A stretch of 64,000 bases of DNA, from NCBI GenBank assembly GCA_015039465.1, contig MU130359.1, positions 144,265 to 208,264 of the forward strand, given 5' to 3'. The position numbers and the translations under genes are program-made. This document shows positions 21,224 through 33,233 of the stretch, in pieces. Position 1 is the first letter of the stretch, and each line of letters begins with the position of its first letter. Source of the stretch: Phlegmacium glaucopus (Eukaryota > Basidiomycota > Agaricomycetes > Agaricales > Cortinariaceae). Under the pieces are notes generated by a model, which was not told where the DNA came from, did no database searches, and saw only the letters and a list, made by a program, of their open reading frames with translations.

Positions 21224-22856
21224 ATGTTTCCTTCCAAGCAAACTTCCTTGGGCCTTTTATTCCTTCTTTCGTCTGGTACTGTTGCTAGGAACTGGCACGA
21301 CACCGGTGGCGGGATCATATTAGAGGAGGCATGGACTATTCCTGACCTTCTCTTCCAAGTGGGGTTTGTTTCAAACCAACTTATTCTCGCTATTTTTTTT
21401 TTACTAACGCACTCGTAGTAATACTACTGCTGCCTTTGGTACGTTATCATAACTTCTTCAGTGATGACATTGCCAAAATAACTTTCACCCCGTAGGTGGT
21501 ACAAATGCAGAACTCAAAGCCAATCTTCTCGACATTCACAATCAACGTCTAGCACTCATGAATGCCAATGACATCGACTTCGTGAGATCCGATCAACGCT
21601 GCTCCCTGCTTTTCTCCGCCTTAATTGATTTCCACCTCTCCAAATAGATGGTTCTATCCTGTACCCAACCGTGCATTCAAGGTTTCAGTGATCCAGTTGC
21701 TGCAGCCGCCATGGCTGTCACTGTTAACAATGACCTGGCTTCCTCAATTGCGAATAATACCGAGCGATTCGGCGGTTTCGCCGCGCTTTCCATGCATAAT
21801 GCCACAGAAGCTGCTCTAGAACTCCAACGTTCAGTTACAGAGCTTGGTTTTTTAGGTATCTTTTCCATGCTTTCATGTGTTGAATCAAGAGTTGATTTCT
21901 TATCAGGCGCATTGTTGAATGATTACCAACAGTCTGGATCTGACGGCAGTAAGTCTCTCCTCAACCGTCCTGCTAACGTAAATATTGAATCGCCCATACA
22001 GATACGTTATTATACTACGACCAGCCAGAATACGACGTTTTCTGGCAAATGGTGTCAGACTTAGACGTGCCAGTTTACTTCCATCCACGCACGAACATAC
22101 CGGAAATAATTACTTTCGAATACCAGCATGCACGCTTTTTGCTGGGTCCAGCGCAGGAGTTTACTGCACTCTCGACCCATATCTTAGGGTAAGCCTGACT
22201 GAACCTTCTCTCCGATCAATCGATTTAGTGTTGAAATAATTGAAAGTCTATGCACAAATGGTGTATTTGAGTTAGTACTTCCCACCTACTCCCGATTCTT
22301 TGAATCTAAAAGTCATTTTTCGCGAATTTAACCGCAGTCGCTTCCCCAACCTCAAGATCATTGTTGGGCACTTGGGCGAGAGAATCCCCTCTGACCTCAA
22401 TCGCATCGACACTCGTATGTCAGAAATTCAAACATGTGTTTTTTTTTTCTTGCCGCTCTAAATTATTTCTTCCACTTTTGCATGGCAGAACTTCTCCGCC
22501 AAGTTATCAATGGCATGCCCATGAAAAAAAATGTTACCACCTACTTCCATACTAACATTTTCGAAACCACCTCTGGGAACTTTGCCACTGAGCTTTTGAA
22601 GTTCCATATCAACCAGATTGGGTTAGATAGGATAATGTATTCTATCGATTATCCATTTGTGAGTCATTGCCACTCGCTTTCATACCCCCTCATCCATGTC
22701 TTTAATGCTTTGCCTTTTTCTTTTTCTTTTGTATTAAAGGTGGCAATACCAGATGGGGCCACTTGGATCAATACTCTGACGACGGTGTTGCCAAAACCGG
22801 GGTTGGAATCGCTGAGACGCGATTTGGCTATCAAAGTTCTACGCCTGAATGACTGA
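21224..22856 (+). CDS. Secreted amidohydrolase-2 family protein (decarboxylase-like)
   Basis: Multi-exon gene. It starts MFPSKQTSLGLLFLLSSGTV, a likely signal peptide, then GGIILEEAWTIPDL, where the family's metal-binding E-E pair occurs. Later blocks are FGGFAALSMHNATEAALEL, YYDQPEYDVFWQMVSDLDV followed by PVYFHPRT (His of the metal site), NLKIIVGHLGERIPSDLNRI (second His) and QIGLDRIMYSIDYPFV (catalytic Asp). This is the order in gamma-resorcylate / 2,3-dihydroxybenzoate decarboxylase-like TIM barrels. The substrate cannot be told. At least seven short introns are needed. The N-terminal hydrophobic segment suggests secretion, less usual for the biochemically known members. Confidence 0.85.
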
Positions 22857-23843
22857 ACCACTGGCCTCTGTTCAATATGTACATTTTGGGGGGTTCTTTT
22901 CCTGCCTCTTGTTGGACATATATATATAGTGGGTCTCAAATCCGTGAAACACTGTACCACTTTCTGACGTATGGAAAGGAAGAGAGTTTTATTTTTCCCT
23001 TCCCAGTTGTTTCGCTTCGTTATCTTCTCAACACGGTACCTTGCCAATGCTTGTATAGCTCGTGCTATCAATGTGAACCAAAAAAATCTTGTTACATACA
23101 TACATCTTGAACCTCAGTCCTCTCAGCCAACCCCCATCATGATGCTTCATCTATCGTTCATCTCAAAATGATTTCATATTTCTCATTGTTTTGGCTGCCA
23201 GTGGGTTTCCGATTGCAAGCTTTCCACGACGTATTATTTCCGTTTCTTCAAAACAAGTATGGTTCCTCCTAATTCCGGTTCTTCTCTTGCAATGCACTGG
23301 TTACCAATCCTTACGCTCACTGTACCGGGTTCACTAATAACGTGCCAGTTAGCAGAGAAGTGTTTCATCTTAATAGGTAAAATGACATGCCAAACGCCTG
23401 CACCTGCAGTGTCTATAATCTCCACATGCGTACCCTTAATTTTGTCTCACTAAATTTAGTGTGTACTGCCTCAGGCTAGCCTATCGTATGCAAAGAGATT
23501 TGTGGAAAGAGCTTGGCTTTCTCGTGGTGCTTGTCGGCTTCTCTACTGTTCAAGTTCTACGTCTCACATTATCTATGCCAAGACTTGTACACATAACAAG
23601 TCAGACAAGAGGAAGGAGCAATTTGGTGATATAGGGCAACATTTTTGGCCACTTCTAGTGGAGGCGCAATGCAATTTTGGAATATATGTTAAACTCGACC
23701 GCGGGGGAAAGGGGGAATAATCTATGATGACAAGTCCAAATCTGAGGTCCAATACTAATCAACAGAGCTCATAAAATGTCTAATACGGCCCATATTACAC
23801 AACAATGCAAACAAAAACTCGAGCAATGAAATAAAAAATGGAT
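22857..23843. other. Intergenic region between converging genes, weak coding signal only
   Basis: About 1 kb lies between the stops of the amidohydrolase and the Ser/Thr-rich gene. A minus-strand frame of 63 codons at 23,234-23,425 (containing DTAGAGVWHVILPIKMKHF) reads like coding sequence and may extend upstream to about 23,460, but no family or exon partners were recognised. A TA-repeat lies at 22,919-22,928. Confidence 0.4.
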
Positions 23844-24260
23844 TTATGCAACAACAGCGGCAAGCAGACCAGCGAAAACACCCATGGCTACCCCGTTAAC
23901 GTTGTTTCCGACGGCCGCATTCGTGGAGGTGGCAGTGGCAGTACTCAAGATAGAGCTTATGACGGACGAAGCCTGTGAGGAACGGACTGAAGAGACCGAA
24001 CTGGCAACGGAGCTGATAACGGAGCTGACGGAGCTCAGGACACTGGATTGCGTAGCTTCGGAAGTCGTGCTAGTGGATTCGGACGACGTTTCGCTAGTTG
24101 TTCTAAAGAATATAAAGATGAGATTTCGAGTGACTTGTGAAGGCGCGGTTGCTTACTCAGGGATGGAAGTAGTTGGAGTAACAGTTGGGGTAACGGTAAC
24201 TGTGTCTTGCGCAACGACAGATAAAGCGAAGAGGGTGAATGCGATGATGGGGAACTTCAT
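23844..24260 (-). CDS. Ser/Thr-rich secreted protein, probably GPI-anchored
   Basis: Two exons separated by an intron at about 24,103-24,157 encode a short protein. It begins MKFPIIAFTLFALSVVAQ, a clear signal peptide with a cleavage site after VVA. It continues DTVTVTPTVTPTTSIPE and then a long Ser/Thr/Val-rich repeat-like stretch (SSVLSSVSSVISSVASSV). It ends with NAAVGNNVNGVAMGVFAG followed by a hydrophobic tail (LLAAVVA), the pattern of a GPI-attachment signal. It is probably an O-glycosylated wall or surface protein; such proteins are common in mushrooms and diverge fast. A TATAAAT motif at about 24,360 is a plausible TATA box. Confidence 0.8.
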
Positions 24261-24589
24261 TTCTTCGGTAAATAAAAAGGGGCGATTTTTTTTCTTTGTG
24301 TGTATGAAGTAGATGGTGGGTGTAATCGGTGAAGGAAGAAAATCGATGAATAAATGAATTTATAGGTGGCTAGATAGGGGAATGACGTCTTATCGCAGTT
24401 GTCTTACTTGGTTTTAAAGAACACCAACCTCGATCTTCCCGTGTCTCAGTTACTTTGAAAGAGAAACATTGTTGTTCTCGTTTATGTAAGGTTGGCACTG
24501 GTTTGCGGTCCAAAAATAATTCCGGAGTAACATCCGCTCCAAGTAAAGGAGTAAAGCTGCCTTTCTTGTGCGTGTGCGTGATCACTGGT

Positions 24590-24961
24590 CTAAATAAACC
24601 CGCCACGGTAAACACGTTCAGAGCGGTGGTCAACTCTGCTGAGCCAGTATTGAGTAAGATGACGATACAGCCTACGCGGATCAAGATAGATTCCAGCCAA
24701 GTAAGTTATCGCCTGGAAAAAGGAGAGGCATTTCGATAATGGTGTTAATAAAAGTGAAAATAGCACGTACGCGGATTAAACACTTGCTCTGAACACGCAT
24801 ATATGGACACCTTGCACCCTTCTCAGAACCTTCTTGAAACTAATCGTCGCCTCCAAAAAATCTTTGATTTCGCCTTCTTCAAGTGCTTTGAGACGGTTAG
24901 GCACTTTCATGATGGCGCCCAGCATGCTTTCGATAGCTTCGAGGAGGTAAGGAATCCACAT
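24590..24961 (-). CDS. Small hypothetical protein (about 88 aa, two exons)
   Basis: The first ATG after a TATATAAAC-like box near 25,135 opens MWIPYLLEAIESMLGAIMKV. A GT-AG intron (donor GTGCAAG, acceptor CTTTTTCCAG) joins in phase to AITYLAGIYLDPRRLYRHL and ends RVYRGGFI. The product has an amphipathic helical look, one Glu/Lys-rich segment and an Arg-rich end. I do not recognise it. Without this intron the first exon stops after 61 codons, so the call rests on the splice reading alone. Confidence 0.4.
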
Positions 24962-25822
24962 TTAAATTGACAAAAGAAAAAGGAATCGCGAACTTGTGTG
25001 TCTGCCAAGTTTATGTGGCAGAGAGAGATCTTCGGCTTTGTGGCAAGGCTATATACGGAAAGAAGTAATGACGAAAGGTGCAAATGAGCGAGGTCTGGAG
25101 ATAAGGAAAGAAGGCTCGAAACCTGCTCAGGTGTTTATATGCGCGAACATTGTGATGGTCAAAATAATGATGGCACCTGTGCATGTGACGATGCCATATG
25201 CTACTTAGTACTGGAGATTATCGTGTGGCGTCGTGCAAGGAATTAGAGCGCCTAATACATCTTAGCAAAGGGAATAATCTGGTAACCACAAGAGCAGAAG
25301 CGAATACACCGATACCGATACCAGTACTATGGCATAGATGTATACAAATAAATTAAACTGTAACCAGTTAATCGTCCAGCCTGAGGTAGTGGCGCATCAG
25401 TAACTTGACAAAAGAGTCAACCCTTTTCCGAGTTTTGAGCGGATTTTTGGAGGGGTTTCTCTGACCTAAAAGCGCCGAAAATCAGTGCAAATCATTGGTC
25501 CCTGAGAAGGGACGACTACAAACGTGTCACTGTCGCAGAAAAGTTGTCAAATAAGTGTCCTCGTTTCGGGTTCAAGTTTCCGCTGGTCTCGGACAAAAGC
25601 AAAGGAGGATAATCGGTTCCTCGGTTTCTTTGGCTTTGGACTTTTCGGGTCAAAAAAATGCAGACTTTTTTTGACAGCCTTACTGATGACTCAAGTACTA
25701 TAATGGCTAGCGGTGAGAATCTTGAGTTGTAAGTCATGATGGTAGTCAGTCTGTATTTATTTCGTTTCTTGTCATAAGGGCTGAATCATTTCTCGAAAGA
25801 TAGCGGCAACAGATGTGAGGTG

Positions 25823-26712
25823 TCAGCCTGCTGCCTGTCGATCTGTGTTGCTCGAAACCACCGATGTGTCTATACCATCATCACCACCATTGTCATTTCT
25901 TGGTAGTGACGAGTGGGTTGTATTTTCCAAAACGACATCTGGTGGCGATCGATTCCGATTCTGTATCTCGGACTCAAGGTATTTCGGTGGTCCACCAGAA
26001 TTGTCGTAAGCAGGAAGGAAATCTTTAATGCCCAATTCACCATCGTGGTCCGTCTCAGCTGTTATATCTCCAAGTCTACGACCACTGGAGTCTATATCAG
26101 TGGCACGGGTACGTCGATTGGTGCGACCCATATACGCAGCTGGAAATCCTGGCAAAGGCGGATGAGGATATGGAGGGTAAAACTGTCCGTCGCATTCCAG
26201 GGACTGCAGCTCCATTGGTTGATGAAAAGAAGGGTACCTTCGCGAGGCTGAAGGATAGTCTCTGACACTACTGTTCAGATCGGGGAGATTCGACGACCGT
26301 GACACTCCGTGTTTCACTCTAAGATACCTATGAATCCGAAGAAGTCAGCAAGTGGATTGAGATACACGTCAGTCGTACCTTCGGAAAATGACGCAGACTA
26401 TAATCACTATTACCAGTGTTAGAAATATGTACTCCAGTATGGACTGAATTAACCCCATTCTCATAAGTCAAGGAAAGATAAATAAAACAAGGATTTGCGT
26501 GCCTTTGACAAACCGCCTCTCTGTGTCCCTGATTGGTCGCTGGGGGTGCTTTGGCTGCTTGAATTGGACGGGGTGGGGGTGGCAGGTACTGCCATTGTTG
26601 TCGATGAAAGCACTTGACGGATTGCAAAGTACGCTGCTGCTGTTTGTAGCACCAGTCGAGAGTCATGAGATGCAACTGTGGCTGCAACTTTTGTTGTCGT
26701 TGAACTGATCAT
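25823..26712 (-). CDS. Single-pass membrane protein with Ser/Thr-rich N-terminus
   Basis: Three exons. The N-terminal part starts MISSTTTKVAATVASHDSR and is rich in Ser/Thr/Pro (VPATPTPSNSSSQSTPSDQS). It is followed by one membrane helix (SILEYIFLTLVIVIIVCVIF) and a basic stop-transfer RRYLRVKHG. The cytoplasmic tail is long and Pro/Tyr/Asp-rich (FYPPYPHPPLPGFPAAYMGR, then FLPAYDNSGGPPKYLES with PPxY-like motifs). The first intron only keeps the frame if a GC-AG donor (AAG/GCACGC) is used. No signal peptide is obvious. The architecture resembles many uncharacterised basidiomycete membrane proteins; PPxY motifs could recruit Rsp5-type ligases, which is inference. Confidence 0.7.
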
Positions 26713-29016
26713 TTGATCTATCAATTTCCCCCCCAACTTGAACCTCGATTTTTCAGTGGTGTCACCTCCCTAGGCCGCCAGGAGAGTTGATTGGAAGACT
26801 CACGTAGTGTGGACTCGAAGAATGGGTGTGCGATGCACTCCAGTGTGTAGTCTTCCCTTCAAAATGTCACTGACGGCGTCAAAGTCAGGTTAGGTGTGCG
26901 GTGTACCAGGGGCTTGTTTATATTATTATTAGCTCGAAAGCAAACCTTTACTGAAGTCCGGTCCGGTAGTACCCAGATATCGGACATCTTCTAATCTCCC
27001 GGTCACAGTTTACCCCAGTCCAGTGGAAAGCGTGGAAACCCCAAGGTAGAATTCAATCTAAGCGCCAAAGACCGGCCTTCAAAAACCTAAAAAGGAAAAT
27101 ATTATTGGATCAATTTTTCAATTTTTATACTATTTCCTGCAATTTTGTGAAATTCTTTCCTCAAATGATGGCTGTGATATTTCTGGCTTGCCCGCGGCCT
27201 GGTGACTTGTGAGGTAAACAATCAGTTTTTGCGCTCAGGTTCTGACCCGCTATAACCAGATTATCATGCGAAGCAGAAGACACCTCACCCGATCTAGATT
27301 CAAAGAGTCATCTTGGATTTTTTGGCCAGAGAAACCCAAAAAAAAACCGTGAAAACCCGAACTCAAGCAAAAACCCTTTCTACGACTGGGAATGGTGTAT
27401 CCTTCCTGCAGGACTATGTAATGAATTTCCATCAGAAATGATTTTAGGGCTTTTAAGTCAGGGAAACCCAAGAACCTGCTTAAGTCCTCCTTTAAACTTG
27501 TATTCAAAGGTTCAGCACGAGCTTAGGAAGTGGTGATCGGTGTTATTTACTACTGCGTAGTTATTTTCGCAGTTACAGCCGCTAAAGGCGCCAGAGACAT
27601 TCCTCGCTTGCATTGCCGTCTCTCTAAGAGTTCAAAGGAAGGCAGTGTAACATAATTCAGTAATTTCAACTTGCCTTCAAGTACTCCCCCTCTGGAATAT
27701 TTTGGGTTTGCGCTGGCAACTACTGGCACAAGGACTTGAGAAAAAAATACCCAGGGTCGATTTTTTGTAAGGTTGGCGCCTCGAATGGGTTGTTGCCATC
27801 ACTATGAAAACCAATTTTTGGGTGCGTGAGGCGAGCCGGCGGCAACGTATTTACTAGTATTGCGTAGATTTTTTCGAGTTTCGCTCATCCCAACTACCAC
27901 GCCATTGTACATTCTTTCTTTCCGCACCCATTTCTCTCTTTTCTTTTTCCATTTCTGATACAGTTTGGGTGGCAAACTCGAGGGCAGACTCCGATACTAT
28001 TTCGAACGTTCTGTCGGTGACAACGGAGATTAATCACAACGTGTCATAGCCCCGCTGTGGCGTCCGATTTAGTGCAACAGGCAGTGTGGCAGTGGAGTCC
28101 CAGTCAGCGACCGCCGACTGCCAGATGCTGGTACGAACTTGGGCATTTAAGTAGGCCAAGACGAAGACCTGCATGCTAGTAGCCCCCTAATGCTAGTAAT
28201 AGACTATGCAGTCTACGCAGTAGATGCCCCAGTAGAATTCGAAGGCCTATGTATAGGTCAATCAAATCTCAACTTGAATCTGCCATGCCATGTGGTCTAC
28301 CGACTCCACATCTCGTAAGGTCACCTAACATTGACGTTGTGTAGCTACCCAACCAAAAGTTGGGGGGTTCGGCTAAACATCATGCATCATTCTGTGGGGG
28401 GAAGATCATCTTAGGGCTATGAACCGGAAGTACTGTTGTGCACATCTAGCAGTATCATTTGTTAATTCCAACAAAAAAAAAGTAGTACAGTAGCCCATTG
28501 TGCATTTAATAAAATCTTCCACGTCTGGAAGAAAAAGTTATGGAAAAAAAAGAGGGCAATGGGACAAACGTAAAAAAGCAAAGGTTGGGGGGAGGGAATT
28601 GGAAACAGAAAAAAGTTGAAAGACAAAGAGAAAGAGAAAACATTCAAGTCGTTACACTGAGGGGATACTGAGAGCTACGAAGAGAAGAGGTAATGTAAGA
28701 AGTGAGGAGTGACGCATGAATGGGGTAATGGATAAAGAGACTGAAAAAATATCATGTCTTAAAAAAATGTATAAGGGCAGGGCCTTCAAAGTAGTGTTAA
28801 TAAAGCAGAAAAGCGGCGTCTGGTTAAACAAGAGTGGGTGGCGGTGGGATTTGACGGGACATTGAAGGTCTGATCAGATGAAGGGCGTACAGTCCACACG
28901 GCCAAGGTAGTGAAGAAAAAGCACAAGGTTCTTGTAGTGAGTATATGGATGTATAGAAGGAGCGGGGACATGAGGTGGATCGCAGAGTGAGCGAAGGGAG
29001 AAAGGAACCCAGAGCT
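26713..29016. other. 2.3-kb intergenic region, no supported gene
   Basis: This region runs between the start of the membrane-protein gene and the stop of the CLA4-like kinase, both on the minus strand. Only short open frames without motifs are present. Near 27,530-27,950 there are two loosely related GCGTAG/ACTACTGCGTAG blocks. The 28,460-28,660 stretch is an A-rich purine tract that probably belongs to the kinase 3' flank. No tRNA, element ends or long repeats were recognised. Confidence 0.5.
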
Positions 29017-32002
29017 TTATGAACCCTGCTTTCCTGTCTTGAATCGCAGCAGAGGAGCAAGTCCAGGTGATGAACAAGCCTTTTTCAGAAATTCATGCTA
29101 GAAACAGAGCCGTCAATGACCAGCTCTACTCAAAAAACGACAATCAACGTACCTCAAGCAACTCATTCGCTGTCGCCCGACTACTCACATCTACACAAAG
29201 ACAAACAGCCAAAAATGACTTGAGTTCTCTACTCAACGCCTCAGGTTTCTTCAACGTCGGCGTTCCATTTGTGGCAATCAAGTATAATGCTTTCAGAGGT
29301 TCTTCATCCAGATATGGAGGCTCGTTCTCGATCATCTCAATTGCCATGATGCCCAAGGACCAAATGTCCACTTTTGCACCGTATTCTTTCTGTTTGACGA
29401 CTTCGGGGGCCATCCAGTAGGGTGTACCGACCATGGTAGCACGCTTTGACTTTTGGTCTGTTAGTTTGGCGCAAAATCCGAAATCGGCTGATGAAGGCAG
29501 AGAGGTTAACGAATAATTTCAGGGGGAAAAGAGATGTTGTTTAATACGTACTGATCTTCACACGACCTTGAGCATCAAGGAGAACGTTATCAGACTTGAT
29601 ATCTCGATGGATGATGCTTTGGCTATGTAGATGTCCTAGTCCTCTACACGTCTTGAAAAGAAAGGATTTCAATCCACAAGGATGGCCCACTTCGGAAGAA
29701 CACTAACCTCTAAGCATATACTCGATATCTGATCTTCTTCCAACGTATTATTTTCAATAATATCCGTCAATGCGCCACCCTCCATATACTCCATGACCAC
29801 CCAAAGTTCATTATTCTTAACCAAATAGGATTCCAAAAAGTTGACGATATTAGGGTGTTGCGATTCTTTCATCACCAGAATCTCGTTTACGATAAGTTCC
29901 TTGCGTGGTTGATGCGAGAGATCCATCTCTTTAATCGCAACTTTCTTGCCTGTGGCGAGGGTTTTGGCGACGTAAACGTGTCCGGAAGCACTGGAGACAA
30001 TAAACAAGATTAACCCATTGACAGACAGGAAGGCGAAAGAAGAAATGAACACCGAAGCGTCGGAACGACAAAAGAACGAAACCCCCCACCACAGATAGTG
30101 AATTAGGGCTGTAAAAAAAATACAACTCACCCTTGTCCAACTTTCTTGATCTTGCTATAAAGCAGCTTGGGATCATTACCTGAGACCACCTGCCTCAACT
30201 TCTCCATAATCTGCACCTCCGTCATCGTACTAATCCTCTTCTCCTTTGGTTTCTCCAATGCAGCAGCAGCAGCAGCTACACCGCCGTCCTTTCCAGTACC
30301 TTTAGTCGGTTTTTCTTGGTTTTGGATCTGGACTTTCTTGGTTGTTTGGAGGGGTAGGACGGGCGGCGGACCGGTGGTGGATCCAGCTGCTCCGCTGGCT
30401 GGGTTTGTGATAGGTGTTGAAGTAGCGGGAGATGATTTGGAAGGAGGCATGGGTGGTCTTTGATCTTGTGTTTTCTGCATCTGTTGTTGCTGTAGTTGAC
30501 GATCTTGCTCCTGTCGTTCCTGCTGTTGTTGGCGTTCCTGCTGCTGCTGTAGCCGTTGCTCTTGCTGAATCTGCTGTTTTTGTTCTTGCAATCGCTGCTG
30601 CTGTTCTTGTTGCCACTGTTGTTCCTGTCTTTCCTGCTGGAGCTGGATCTGCTGTCTCGCTTGCTGTTCTGACTGAGTGGGTAAAGAATCATTCCTCGGT
30701 GGTATCCCAGTTGTAGTTGCTGCTGGTGGTCCTTGAGCTCTAGCACGTAAGCGTAGATCAGCAGGAAGGGGTGTCATCTCGGCTTTCGTAGAAGGCAGAG
30801 TTGAGGACCCAGGGGCGGGTGGTGCAGATCGACCAGCGGAAACCGGAGGTCGTGGAGCAACTCGGGATGCTTGTGGTAGGTTGGGTAGTACACGAGGCCC
30901 TTGTACAGTGGACAAGGTGCTTGCGAGGTGCGACCCGTTGACTAGCTCTGCTGCGCGTGCGGCGGCGGTGGGTAAGCTATCGTTGTCATTAACGACTCCT
31001 GCTGAAGAACTATCGAGACGTTTAACATTCGGCCTCGAGTCTGAGCTGCCACCGAAACCCGTTCCTGCACCAAAACGAGCGGGCGCACCTGCAATTTTTG
31101 GTTTAGATAAAGCGATATTTGAGATTTGTGAGAATTTTTACCAATAGACAAGTCTTCTAATTCTCGTTTCTGATGGTCTGTGTAAAATTCCAGGACGTCC
31201 AAGACAGCTTGAGGATCTTTAGCATAATCTTCCCTTGTAATCGCGGATTTGGTCAGCAGTTTGCTCCACTGTTCCGGCATGCCCTATTTGAGAAATGACA
31301 GGTTAAGGGAAAAAAAAAACATGGGAGGGGGGAGGCAAGAAACACACCGTAAATCCGCCAGAGACGGGGTCGAAGCCAACATGGACCTTGTGTACGAAGT
31401 TAGTTGGATTACTGACGCCCATGAGCGGACTTCGCGAGTAAACATCGTCCAGCCAACCGTAGAGCTCTTCATCGTTCTTTAAGGATAGATAAAACCGACG
31501 ATCAGTGGTTTCTAGCAATAGACAATATGGCTTCATATCTATCCGTTCGATGTTAGAGATGGCACTAAGCATGATGATGCTTTGGTGAGGAGCTGACTGT
31601 AAGACCGTCAGTGAAGAGGCAGGAAATTCCAGACAATAGGCGCACATCATTTTTATGGATAGATAGCGTTTGTTCCTTTAGTACCAACCATTTTCGCTGA
31701 AATAGCCAGTTTCCAAAGCTGTCCTCCTTCATGCTGACTGAGCCACTTCGGACTATTTGCGAGTTGAATGGATCATCTGGTCCACGATTTGGGGATCCGC
31801 CAATTCCGGAGTACGGAAAAGCATAAGACGACGCTGACGGTGACGCTGGTGTGAACGGAAATGAATTATTGTACCCGCCTGGTGAAGATGAATTACTTGA
31901 GTATTCAGTAGTTCCCGAGTTCTCAGTGCCGCGTCTAGCAGGTGCTGGTGGTGCCGGACGCGATGGGGTCAGAGAAGTAGCTGTGACCTGGTGATAATCC
32001 AT
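29017..32002 (-). CDS. PAK-family protein kinase with PH and CRIB domains (CLA4-like)
   Basis: Cdc42/Rac effector kinase controlling polarity and septation. The N-terminus [16 protein letters not shown] is Pro/Ser-rich. A PH domain follows: [20 protein letters not shown], then [20 protein letters not shown]. The CRIB/PBD motif is [18 protein letters not shown]. After a Pro-rich linker comes a very Gln-rich charged segment (30,480-30,680) that may form a coiled coil. The kinase domain has [20 protein letters not shown] (catalytic Lys), [23 protein letters not shown] and [19 protein letters not shown]. The last exon ends [12 protein letters not shown]...KTGKQGS. PH plus CRIB plus kinase identifies the CLA4 rather than the STE20 branch. 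An alternative start lies seven codons upstream. Confidence 0.92.
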
Positions 32003-32661
32003 CTTGATGATGGAAGAGAACAAAGGTAATAAGGAAAGATCTGCTGAGGTTCGCAGTTGCTAGTGTCGTCTTTGAGAACGTTAGGACCGTTAACAACGTC
32101 TTGGACTGGTCGTCGTCGTCGTCCAGCCCTTGGATGGCCCTTGTTTGTCAGCAGTGCCACCCATCGGATCTACCCGGCCTAGGCAACATCCATCTCTAAG
32201 GAAACCGTTGAACAACGGCCACAGCAAAATATGCAAAGAACAATATACACAGGTGAACTATGACCTAATTAGAAGCGATAGTGCTATACAGTAATAATCA
32301 GCGTGCAGATCGGATTGTTGTTGTATGCAACTAATCAAAATTTAAATGAGAAAATACTTTTGGAAAAGTGGAAACGCCAATTATTTATAAAATCGTAGTT
32401 GAACAACCCCATGCATTTCTCGCCAAGTAGAAATTTAGTTCCTAAATCAGGAGGTAGACAGGATATTTTCATTTCTTGTTGAACAAGTGAAAAGGCTATG
32501 AACACTTTGTGGACTCATAGTTCACTGAACGCCTGCAGTACATATCCATGGTAGAATACTCTTGGATGACGTCTTGTCGTCAAGTGCCATCACATATCCC
32601 AGGAAAAGCACTCCGTATTGTGGTAGTCCAGTTTTATACTCCCGACATGACGACAAATGAA

Positions 32662-33122
32662 TTACTTTTTAGTTGCTCTAACCAACCAAACGATTCTCAG
32701 TGCCATTAAATACCAAAGAGAAATAGAGAAACCATGCACCTATATGTAAACCTCTTCTTCGTAAACGAAAACTCTCCTAACTTATGTCCAACCATGTCCT
32801 GTGTCACGACTACTGGCAGGTATTCCTTGCCATTATGTACATCGAATCGAATGCTAGCGAACGCAAAGATTTTCAGTTTCGGAATTCTTTTTCTTTCGCA
32901 GATGATTTTACGGGAACATACCCCACAAAGTTAGGTAGAATGGTGCATGATCTGGCTTGCGTCTTTATGGGAGTATGATTTGCCAGCGCCTCTCGAAGGT
33001 TAGGAAATGGGACAAAATAAGGACCTTGGATAAAAGTGTTATTAAAGATATGTCTGGGTTAAAGATTCCTCACCTTTCCAAGCTGACCGTCCTGATTTCA
33101 GCAGCGCTTGAGTTGGGCGCAT
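32662..33122 (-). CDS. RSM19: Mitochondrial small-subunit ribosomal protein uS19m
   Basis: Four small exons, none of which stands out as an open frame. Exon 1 is [17 protein letters not shown] across a GTGAGG donor. Exon 2 gives [20 protein letters not shown] then [12 protein letters not shown]. Exon 3 gives [20 protein letters not shown] then [17 protein letters not shown], the S19 signature. Exon 4, AGCAACTAAAAAGTAA, supplies the typical ATKK end. The protein binds the 16S-like rRNA in the head of the mitochondrial small subunit. The start codon faces that of the next gene, only 111 bp away, so the two probably share a promoter region. Confidence 0.88.
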
Positions 33123-33233
33123 ACCGTCGTTGTTGTCAAATGTTATGTAAATTACAGTGTTCAAGGTTTTGGTACTCCGCTTCTACCTTGGTCACGATAA
33201 GTCTCCAACTGTCCCCTCACTGCAGAACTCGGG

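Noticed and set aside
28360..28380. tRNA-like GGGGTTCGG box
   Set aside because: No matching A box, acceptor stem or cloverleaf could be folded around it.
30480..30680. Gln-rich tract as an artefactual repeat insertion
   Set aside because: The CAG/CAA-rich run is in frame between the CRIB and kinase domains, where CLA4-type kinases have long variable linkers; it belongs to the gene.
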